DNA of 61,374 nt, taken from NCBI GenBank assembly GCA_024244665.1, contig JAAEOI010000132.1, positions 1-61,374 on the forward strand, read 5' to 3'. The stretch is from Bacteroidota bacterium (GTDB lineage Bacteria > Bacteroidota > Bacteroidia > Bacteroidales > GCA-2748055). The notes under the pieces were generated by a model, which searched no databases, had not been told where the DNA came from, and saw nothing but the letters and a program-made list of their open reading frames with translations. Below are positions 44,601-51,581 of this stretch, in pieces; positions within the stretch are counted from its first letter, which is position 1; the number at the start of each line of letters is the position of its first letter. The translations under genes and the position numbers were made by a program.

Positions 44601-47206
44601 CATGCGATAAAAAGGAGTATGAGGTTGGGGAGGAGATTGCGGTGAACCTTCCCGAAATCAGTGAAGGAAGAGTCCTGGTCAGTATTGAAAACGGATCGAG
44701 GATCATTCAGACATTCTGGGTTGAATCGCCGGTGAATGAAGCTGTTACTATCGAGGCTACAGGTGAGATGGCTCCCAACATCTTTATCAATGTTTCCCTG
44801 ATACAACCTCATAAAAGCACCACCAACGACGGGCCAATCCGCCTGTACGGAATCCAGTCGGTCAACGTAACAGACCGGAATACCATCCTGAATCCGGTAC
44901 TGCAAATACCCGATGTTCTTGAACCCGAGCAGCAGGTGGAATTCAGTGTCTCGGAGCAGGATGGAAGGGAGATGACCTATACCGTGGCTGTGGTGGATGA
45001 AGGACTGCTCGACTTAACCCGGTTCAGGACACCCGACCTCTGGAAGCAGTTCTATTCCAAAGAAGCACTGGGGGTTCGCACCTGGGACCTCTATAAGTAT
45101 GTCCTTGGTGCTCTTAAGGGAGAGATGGCCGGACTGCTTTCCATAGGGGGAGATGAATTTGTCAAGCAGGACGATAAGAAGAATAACAACCGTTTTAAAC
45201 CGGTGGTAAAATACTTCGGACCCTTTGAGCTTAAAGCAGGGAAAAACAACAGTCACACTTTTACCATGCCCAATTACGTGGGTTCGGTGAAGACCATGGT
45301 GGTGGCAAGCCACAAAGGGGCATACGGAAAGACTGAAAAGGCCATCCCGGTTAAAAAGCCGCTGATGGTTCTTGCCACCCTTCCCAGGATGGTTAGTCCG
45401 ACCGAGACAGTCACCCTGCCGGTCACAGTATTCTCAATGGATCCAAAAGTGAAAAATGTAACTGTGGAGGTGCTTACCAATGAGCTGTTTTCGGTGGAGG
45501 GCCCCTCAACACAGAAGATCACCTTTGACCGGGAAGGAGACCAGATCGTGGACTTTACTCTGAAGGTGGCGAAAAACATCGGTGCCGGAAAGGTGGAGGT
45601 CTTTGCCAGGAGTGGAAATCAGAAGGCCTCCGATCTGATCAACCTGCAGGTGAGAATGCCCAATCCGCGAATCACTCGGACCAGCAGCGATATGGTGGAG
45701 TCCGGGAAAAACTGGGAAACAGCCTATGAAGCCGTGGGACTCGCCGGAACCAATAAGGGTGTCATTGAGGTTTCCGTCATTCCTCCCATGAACCTGGATA
45801 AAAGACTGAAATACCTGATGCGGTATCCGCACGGATGTGTAGAACAAACCACCTCGGCGGTCTTCCCGCAGCTTTTTCTTCACAGGCTTATTGAACTTGA
45901 TTCTCGGCAGAAGAGCGAGATCCAGGATCACGTTTCAGACGGAATTAATAGACTCAAGTCATTCCAGGTTTCAAGCGGCGGACTCACCTACTGGCCCGGA
46001 TCATATGGCAGGGTAAGTGAGTGGGGAAGCAGTTATGCAGGGCATTTCATGCTCGAAGCAGAGGCCCTTGGTTACAAACTGCCCATCGGGTTTATCAATA
46101 ACTGGGTGAAATACCAGACAAGGATGGCCAACAGCTGGGACCGGGAAACCGATTACTTCGGGTATCGCAGAAGCAATGAGATCAACCAGGCCTACCGGCT
46201 CTACACCCTTGCACTGGCTAAAAAACCTGCGCTTGGTGCCATGAACCGGATGAGGGAGATGAAGGAGCTCTCCATTACTGCCAGGTGGACTCTTGCAGGG
46301 GCCTATCTGCTGATCGGGAAAAAGGAGGTGGCCGAGCAGCTGGTGGCAAGACTGACCACCTCTTTGAAATTTTACAGAGAGCTATCCTATACCTATGGTA
46401 GCTCCCTGCGCGACCAGGCCATGATCCTTGAGGTGATCACCCTGATGGGGGACCAGGTGAAAGCAAAGAAACTGGTAGATGAAATTGCCGGAAAGATGGT
46501 TTCGCAGCAGTGGTACAGTACCCAGACAACGGCCTATGTATTGCTGTCGATTGGGAAATTTATCGGGGAGACGGATGCTTCGCAGGCAATGAAATTTGAA
46601 TACACTCTCAACGGAAAGAACCAGAATATCTCCTCCAGTGCTCCTGTGGCCAGGATTGAACTGCCCTTTGAGGGAGAGAAGGGGGGAAATATAGAAGTCA
46701 GGAACGCCGGAGAGCGAAACCTGTTTATCAATGTCCAGCTGGATGGAATTCCCCTGGATAACCCGGTGGAGAATGAAGAAAAGGATATCAAAATGGCTGT
46801 TCGCTACCTCAATATGGAAGGAAAGGAGATAGATCCATCTCGATTGAACCAGGGAAGCGATTTTATGGCGGAAGTGCGGCTTACTCATCCGGGAGTCCGG
46901 GTCAATTACAAAGAGCTTGCCCTGACCCAGATGTTCCCTTCGGGATGGGAAATCAGGAACCTGAGGCTGGATAACATGGAGTCATCCGGCAGCAGGGATA
47001 AACCCGATTACCAGGATATCCGGGACGACAGGGTCTACAGCTATTTTGGACTTAATAAGAGACAGACTACAACTTTTATTGTGATGTTGAACGCTGCCTA
47101 CCTGGGAGAGTTTTTCATGCCTGCAGTCTACTGCGAGGCAATGTACGACAACGATATCCACGCCACGAAGGCAGGAAAATGGGTTAAGGTGGTCAGGCAG
47201 AAATAG
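41657..47206 (+). CDS. Bacterial alpha-2-macroglobulin family lipoprotein
   Basis: 1849 residues with a lipobox (ALAAC, Cys17). N-terminal macroglobulin domains (about 40-560) include an acidic aromatic insertion near 475-500. These are followed by MG2-like repeats with GYLYGERGVWRPGDSIYITFVLEDKY-type sequence, a bait-like region, an A2M domain (VAVVDEGLLDLTRF, VGSVKTMVVASHKGAYGK) and a complement-like thioester domain with GCVEQTTS (Cys1394 and Gln1397 form the thioester). It should trap attacking proteases in the periplasm by covalent capture. The gene lies 15 bases before pbpC, the classical partner of this type (E. coli YfhM/PbpC), which suggests defence coupled to peptidoglycan repair after outer-membrane breach. 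Confidence 0.95.
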   Translation: MKKTICILLVISALAACTSKKTDIPHIDPAFTNYISGFTSGVISASSNLTIQLVSDISQAVREETLEKSLLECKPAVKGSYLWLDSRTLEFRPEERLEPGTVYHCKFHLHKIMEIPDQLKSLEFQFQTIQQSIYVELKGLNSLDDEDLKWQQLKGTLKTADGADMEMVEQAMTGSQNGKTLRIQWTHNSEGTQHGFIIDSISRTKGKEQVVVKWDGKGILSEDQGEEIVEIPPLGDFKLMKSFVRQQPDQYISLFFSDPISKSQDLRGLIYLESGEPVKLELSGSQVKVYPNYRLQGSKTLIVSDGVKNSLDYNLIESYKRELTFTSIKPEVALIGDGVILPGTDGLIFPFKAVNLKAVNVRIIKVFEDNIGQFFQQNQYDGDNQMKRVGRIILKKEITLSSDNPIDYGVWNTFSLDLTELMETEPGAIYNVSITFDRSQSLLPCAAGDKDEKLLPFKKDKELEIFNNPPSGDYYWDYGYYEDYNWSERDDPCTDSYYTYKKRINEASRNVLASDLGIIAKGGNGTDLFVAVTSLVSTEPIQGVQVEIYNYQNQLMELSQTGQKGMVTIPLEQKPYLLIAKNGSQRGYLRLDDGSALSTSMFDVGGSKNSQGIKGYLYGERGVWRPGDSIYITFVLEDKYKVLPDNHPVRFELHTPESQLYLNKTRTAGLNGVYDFRTATEGDAPTGNWLAKVTVGGSSFTKTVKIETVKPNRLKINIDFGTEILRSGPVMGSLNAKWLHGAVARNLKADIEMDLRSTTTRFKGYQDYVFDDPVKSFDSEAEMIFEGKLDSLGNARFAPGVKVGKESPGMLQAFFKTRVFENSGDFSIDRFPVLYSPFTNYVGVKIPEGPGWNGAIYSNETNLIPIVTVDESGNPVDIKNLSIEIYEVKWRWWWARDDYDNLASYVRNRSRNLIKSDKISTVNGKAMYELNFNKNLWGRKLIRITDPHGGHSTGEAFYLDYRGYWETATQEGPGGAEMLTFTCDKKEYEVGEEIAVNLPEISEGRVLVSIENGSRIIQTFWVESPVNEAVTIEATGEMAPNIFINVSLIQPHKSTTNDGPIRLYGIQSVNVTDRNTILNPVLQIPDVLEPEQQVEFSVSEQDGREMTYTVAVVDEGLLDLTRFRTPDLWKQFYSKEALGVRTWDLYKYVLGALKGEMAGLLSIGGDEFVKQDDKKNNNRFKPVVKYFGPFELKAGKNNSHTFTMPNYVGSVKTMVVASHKGAYGKTEKAIPVKKPLMVLATLPRMVSPTETVTLPVTVFSMDPKVKNVTVEVLTNELFSVEGPSTQKITFDREGDQIVDFTLKVAKNIGAGKVEVFARSGNQKASDLINLQVRMPNPRITRTSSDMVESGKNWETAYEAVGLAGTNKGVIEVSVIPPMNLDKRLKYLMRYPHGCVEQTTSAVFPQLFLHRLIELDSRQKSEIQDHVSDGINRLKSFQVSSGGLTYWPGSYGRVSEWGSSYAGHFMLEAEALGYKLPIGFINNWVKYQTRMANSWDRETDYFGYRRSNEINQAYRLYTLALAKKPALGAMNRMREMKELSITARWTLAGAYLLIGKKEVAEQLVARLTTSLKFYRELSYTYGSSLRDQAMILEVITLMGDQVKAKKLVDEIAGKMVSQQWYSTQTTAYVLLSIGKFIGETDASQAMKFEYTLNGKNQNISSSAPVARIELPFEGEKGGNIEVRNAGERNLFINVQLDGIPLDNPVENEEKDIKMAVRYLNMEGKEIDPSRLNQGSDFMAEVRLTHPGVRVNYKELALTQMFPSGWEIRNLRLDNMESSGSRDKPDYQDIRDDRVYSYFGLNKRQTTTFIVMLNAAYLGEFFMPAVYCEAMYDNDIHATKAGKWVKVVRQK

Positions 47207-47221
47207 AGTCCGCTTGTGAGA

Positions 47222-49588
47222 ATGGTCCAATGGATTGCCAGGCATAAATACCTGCTGATCACAACAATTGTGATCAGCATCGGCTTTCTTTCACTGCCGG
47301 TGGTCAGCTTTAGTGATCCCACCAACACGGTGCTGGAGGATTCCCGGGGGGAGCTGCTTTCTGCCAGAATAACTGCTGACGGACAGTGGAGATTCCCCGA
47401 ATGTGACTCTGTTCCTTTTAAGCTGTACCAGTCGATTCGTTATTATGAAGACCAGCATTTCAGGTCCCATCCCGGGATCAACCCGGTCTCCCTTACAAAA
47501 GCACTATTCAGGAATATTAAGGAGAGAAGAGTTGTAAGCGGGGGAAGCACCATTACCATGCAGGTAGTGAGGCTATCCAGAAAGGGGAGACCTCGCACAG
47601 TGACCCAGAAGAGCATTGAGATGGCTCTGGCCCTTCGCCTTGAATTCAGCCTGGACAAGGAAAAGATTTTCCGCCTTTATGCCTCCCATGCTCCCTTTGG
47701 GGGAAACGTGGTGGGAATGGATGCGGCATCCTGGAGGTACTATGGGAGACCCGCTTTCAGACTATCCTGGGGAGAGGCAGCCACCCTGGCGGTTCTTCCC
47801 AATGCTCCCTCACTTATTTATCCCGGGAAAAACAGGGAGAAACTTCTGGCTAAAAGGAACCGGCTGCTTGAGAAACTTGAAGAGAAGGGAGTCCTCGATC
47901 CCACCGGGTGTGATCTGGCCAAATCGGAACCCCTTCCGGGTAAACCACATCCGCTGCCCCAGATTAGTCCGCATCTGCTTGACCGGGCTGAAAAAGAGGG
48001 TCACAGGGGAGAACGCATTGTAACTTCCATCGATAAGGGGCTCCAGGAGAGGATCACCAGCCTGGTTGAGCGGCATCACCAGCATTTGAAGCAAAATGAG
48101 ATTCACAATGCGGCGGTCCTGATTCTCAATATTCCTGAAAGAAAGGTCATCGCCTACGTTGGAAATACCCGGTCGGACGATGAAGGCAGCGGACGCTATG
48201 TGGATATCATCGGGGCGCCCAGGAGCTCGGGAAGTATCCTGAAACCCCTGCTATTCACCCTGATGCTCGATGAAGGCGAGATCCTCCCCGACAACCTGGT
48301 GCCCGACATTCCCACCCATATTTCGGGCTACTCGCCCCTGAACTTCGACCGCACCTACAGTGGTGCTGTTCCGGCCAGCACCGCACTGGTAAGGTCCCTG
48401 AATGTTCCGGCAGTAAGAATGTTGCGTGCGTACGGACTGGATAAGTTTCATTCAAAGCTGCAGACCCTCGGGTTTAACTCCATTAACCAGGGGCCCGGAC
48501 ATTACGGGCTAACCCTGATCCTGGGCGGAGCTGAGGTCTCTCTCTGGGAACTGGGCCAAGTCTATATGGGAATGGCCAACAGCCTCAACCACATCAGGGA
48601 ATATGAGTACAGGTACGACCCCGGGGAATACCTCAATCCTTCATACTTGTGGGAGGACCGGGAGTACCAGAAGGAGGATCAGCCGGATCTTGCACGCAGT
48701 GGAATGATGAGTGCGGGTGCCATCTGGCAATGTTTTGAAACCCTCACCGAACTTGAACGACCCACACAGGAGGGGTCCTGGGAGAGATTCTCCTCCTCAA
48801 AAACCATCGCATGGAAAACCGGCACCAGTTTTGGCTACAGGGATGCATGGGCCATCGGCCTGAATCCCGATTACCTGGTGGGTGTATGGGTGGGGAATGC
48901 CGATGGAGAGGGCCGTCCCGGACTCACAGGGGTAAATGCTGCAGCCCCGCTTATGTTTGAGGCCTTTGGACTACTCAACTCCTCTGCGTGGTTCGAACCT
49001 GCATATGATGAGATGACTGAAATCGACATATGCACCAGTAGCGGTTTCCGGGCAGGTCCCGATTGCAAAGAGGTGGAGATCAGGATGGTTCCTGCAGCCG
49101 GTGAAAGAGTTGAAGCCTGCCCATATCACCGGACCATCCATCTCGACCAGCATGAGCAATTCCGGGTCCACAGCGATTGTTACGACATCGATCGAATGGT
49201 AAGCACTCCGTGGTTTGTATTACCCCCGGTGATGGAGTGGTATTATAAAAGGAGAGATCCCCATTATCAAACCCTGCCGCCATTTGCCCCCGGATGTGAG
49301 GAGGCAGATGAACAGGCCATGGAGTTGATTTATCCCAGGGAGACCAGGCAGATCTTTATTCCACGCGGTCTGGACGGGCAATTAAGCCGGGTGGTTTTTG
49401 AAGCAGCCCATCGCAACGCAGAAGCAGTTATTCACTGGCATCTCGATGAGCATTACCTGGGGGAGACTTCCCTGATCCACCAGGTTGAATTCCTGGCACC
49501 GGGAGGATGGCACACCCTCACCCTGGTCGATTCCGACGGCAACATCCTGGAAAAACAATTCGAGCTGGTAATTAACCAGATGTACTAA
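47222..49588 (+). CDS. pbpC: Penicillin-binding protein 1C
   Basis: 788 residues. One N-terminal membrane helix (about 10-30), a GT51 glycosyltransferase domain (about 65-235) with YYEDQHFRSHPGINP and SGGSTITMQVVRL, a transpeptidase domain (about 285-570) with SILK (SxxK), SLN (SxN) and KTGTSFGYRDAW, and a C-terminal PBP1C-specific beta domain (about 690-788) ending in LEKQFELVIN. It polymerises and crosslinks peptidoglycan at the outer face of the inner membrane. ATG at 47222 is chosen over GTG at 47216. Directly downstream of the A2M gene and surely in the same operon. Confidence 0.95.
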   Translation: MVQWIARHKYLLITTIVISIGFLSLPVVSFSDPTNTVLEDSRGELLSARITADGQWRFPECDSVPFKLYQSIRYYEDQHFRSHPGINPVSLTKALFRNIKERRVVSGGSTITMQVVRLSRKGRPRTVTQKSIEMALALRLEFSLDKEKIFRLYASHAPFGGNVVGMDAASWRYYGRPAFRLSWGEAATLAVLPNAPSLIYPGKNREKLLAKRNRLLEKLEEKGVLDPTGCDLAKSEPLPGKPHPLPQISPHLLDRAEKEGHRGERIVTSIDKGLQERITSLVERHHQHLKQNEIHNAAVLILNIPERKVIAYVGNTRSDDEGSGRYVDIIGAPRSSGSILKPLLFTLMLDEGEILPDNLVPDIPTHISGYSPLNFDRTYSGAVPASTALVRSLNVPAVRMLRAYGLDKFHSKLQTLGFNSINQGPGHYGLTLILGGAEVSLWELGQVYMGMANSLNHIREYEYRYDPGEYLNPSYLWEDREYQKEDQPDLARSGMMSAGAIWQCFETLTELERPTQEGSWERFSSSKTIAWKTGTSFGYRDAWAIGLNPDYLVGVWVGNADGEGRPGLTGVNAAAPLMFEAFGLLNSSAWFEPAYDEMTEIDICTSSGFRAGPDCKEVEIRMVPAAGERVEACPYHRTIHLDQHEQFRVHSDCYDIDRMVSTPWFVLPPVMEWYYKRRDPHYQTLPPFAPGCEEADEQAMELIYPRETRQIFIPRGLDGQLSRVVFEAAHRNAEAVIHWHLDEHYLGETSLIHQVEFLAPGGWHTLTLVDSDGNILEKQFELVINQMY

Positions 49589-49602
49589 AAACGATTGGAA
49601 AC

Positions 49603-49637
49603 TTCTGTTTATGCAAAAAACAATTTTCTTAGATTTG
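49603..49637 (+). promoter_or_regulatory. Bacteroidetes housekeeping promoter of the isomerase gene
   Basis: TAGATTTG (49630-49637) is an exact TAnnTTTG match, with TTCTGTTT (49603-49610) 19 bases upstream as a partial -33 box. The start would be near 49644, about 20 bases before the ATG at 49665. Confidence 0.5.
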
Positions 49638-49664
49638 CTAAGTATAAAAAACTGAATAGAAATT

Positions 49665-50516
49665 ATGAGAAAAGTAGCAAAGAGAAGTATGCTTATGGCA
49701 ATTTGTGGATTCATGGCATTTGCATTAATAGCACAGCCGGCTGAAAAAGAGATCGGCTTACAGTTATGGTCGGTAAGAGAGGACATGAAAAAAGATGCAG
49801 CCGGAACCATTGCCCAGGTTGGCGAGATGGGCTACACCTTTGTTGAAACCGCAGGCTACGGAGATGGAAAATTCTATGGAATTGAACCACTGAAATTTAA
49901 AACTCTGCTGAATGAAAACAGATTGGATTTCTTAGGCTCGCATACCGGACAGGCTCTTCCCGATGAGACCAAATGGGATGAAACCATGCTTTGGTGGGAT
50001 GCCTGTATTGATGCCCACGTGAAGGCGGGTGTTAAATACATTGTTCAGCCTTTCATGGATCAAAAAGGCTATGGTTCCATTGAAGACCTCCAACGCTACT
50101 GTGACTATTTCAATGCTGTCGGGGAGAAGTGCAATGCAAAAGGCATTCGTTTTGGCTACCACAACCACCAAAAGGAATTTGAGAAGGTTGACGGAATAAT
50201 CCGTTACGACTACATGCTCCAGAATACCGATCCCAAAAAGGTAATGTTCCAGCTTGATCTGTACTGGATCATGGTTGGAGGACAGGATGCCGTGTCCTAT
50301 TTCAAGAAATATCCCAAACGTTTCGAGATGTGGCACATCAAAGACAAAAAAGAAGTTGGCGAGAGCGGTATGATGGATTTTGAACCGATTTTTGCAGCGA
50401 AGAAGAAAGCCGGCGTGAAACACATCATCGTTGAAGTGGAAGATTACAACTATACTCCAATCGAGAGTGTTCAGAAGAGCCTGGAATACCTGCTCGAGGC
50501 AGACTATGTGAAGTAG
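49665..50516 (+). CDS. Secreted sugar phosphate isomerase/epimerase-like TIM barrel
   Basis: 283 residues with a signal peptide (to ALIAQ), so the protein is exported, as is common for this family in Bacteroidota. The xylose-isomerase-like barrel opens IGLQLWSVREDM and carries VETAGYG, YIVQPFMD, the metal-site motif IRFGYHNHQKEF, MFQLDLYWIMVGG, MWHIKDKK and HIIVEVEDY. The metal ligands (Glu, Asp, His, Glu pattern) appear present. Related proteins act in 3-keto-glycoside or inositol breakdown, which would suit the DUF1080 and Gfo/Idh/MocA genes of this window, but the substrate is unknown. Confidence 0.88.
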   Translation: MRKVAKRSMLMAICGFMAFALIAQPAEKEIGLQLWSVREDMKKDAAGTIAQVGEMGYTFVETAGYGDGKFYGIEPLKFKTLLNENRLDFLGSHTGQALPDETKWDETMLWWDACIDAHVKAGVKYIVQPFMDQKGYGSIEDLQRYCDYFNAVGEKCNAKGIRFGYHNHQKEFEKVDGIIRYDYMLQNTDPKKVMFQLDLYWIMVGGQDAVSYFKKYPKRFEMWHIKDKKEVGESGMMDFEPIFAAKKKAGVKHIIVEVEDYNYTPIESVQKSLEYLLEADYVK

Positions 50517-50624
50517 ATCTAAGTTTTATTTGTAAGCTTCAAGAATGGAAGCAGATATACAGGTCAGCATTTGTGTAATTCACAGATCTGTCGAATATCA
50601 GATAGCTCTCAAATCCATTTCCTA

Positions 50625-51198
50625 CTGATCATGGAGACCACATGGGAGTCCGTATGAATCTATTTTTGTGATTGTGCTGTCGCCAAGCAAGGAGACCAGT
50701 TTTTCGGTGGAAGACCGGATGGCTGCAGCCATAGCTTCCAGGGGCCAGAAGGTTGTACTGGCCAGTGCCGTATTTCCGCCAAACCTTTCAATCTCCGAAA
50801 ATTTCAACCGTGAGCAAATGGCGGAGGCCATTAAAAGAACCGGGTGCGATGCCGTATTTGTCATCGCCCTGCTGGATGTTCAAACCAAAGAGTACTATCA
50901 ACCCGGAAGAGCCTACTATCCCATGAATTATGGCATGTATGGCAGCTATTACCGATACTATAACCACTACTAACCGCAGGTATATTCTTCCGGTTACTAC
51001 ACCAGCGACAAAACCTATTACATCGAGACTAACTTCTATGACCTCGAGCAGGACCAGCTCCTGTGGTCAATCCAGTCCGAAGCCTACAATCCCTCGAGCA
51101 TTGACAGCTGGTTTGACAAATATTCCTATGACCTGCTGAATGAGCTTAAGAAAGAGGGCCTGATCGAAGGACAACCCTCACAGAAACACCTTCACTAA
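50625..51198 (+). pseudogene. DUF4136-like lipoprotein, N-terminally truncated with an internal stop
   Basis: One continuous frame runs to a TAA at 51196-51198 and is interrupted by a single in-frame TAA at 50971-50973. Before it: SIFVIVLSPSKETSFSVEDRM, GQKVVLASAVFPPN and CDAVFVIALLDVQTKEYYQPG, then a Tyr-rich stretch. After it: QVYSSGYYTSDKTYYIETNFYDLE, LLWSIQSEAYNPSSI and a final helix. The two halves join as one protein of the kind with a Tyr-rich middle. Signal peptide and lipobox are missing because the frame is closed upstream. A GTG at 50668 could restart translation of the first part. Either the stop is a real inactivating mutation or a sequencing error. Confidence 0.65.
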
Positions 51199-51234
51199 AT
51201 TCCCGGGATTCGCTTAATCTGTTTCAACACTCCT

Positions 51235-51360
51235 TCTTCTAAGCAGGATTTTTGAATAGCTTCTGCCCAGTTTATCATTATGATATTCATACGACTTTTT
51301 AGCCCACTCAAGAGCAAGGTCCGTGTTCTCAAGAACAAGCAGGGCATCAGTCCCTTCCTA
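51235..51360 (-). pseudogene. Short TPR-like gene fragment
   Basis: On the minus strand one frame reads DALLVLENTDLALEWAKKSY, then EYHNDKLGRSYSKILLRR, resembling the last helical repeat of a TPR or thioredoxin-linked lipoprotein. It has neither a start nor a family-typical end. The remaining part of the 51199-51581 gap is AT-rich and shows only the promoter element listed separately. Confidence 0.35.
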
Positions 51361-51509
51361 TAAACAGATTTTGGCAACAAGCAGCAGGTATAACAATTTT
51401 TTTATATCCATGCCAAAGAACTGTTAATGACAATTATATGCACAACTGTCGATGCAAATTATGAAAAAAACTCCAAACTGAAGGCTTACGCAATAAACAT
51501 TATTTTATG

Positions 51510-51517
51510 TATGTTTG
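51510..51517 (+). promoter_or_regulatory. Candidate -7 element of the YncE-phosphoesterase gene
   Basis: TATGTTTG, exact TAnnTTTG, which would give a leader of about 60 bases to the ATG at 51582. The -33 box is poor. Confidence 0.4.
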
Positions 51518-51581
51518 AGACAAATGATCGTTGGAGGTATATTGACTATGGCTGGGAAGCAAAACAATAAAAGATTTCATC

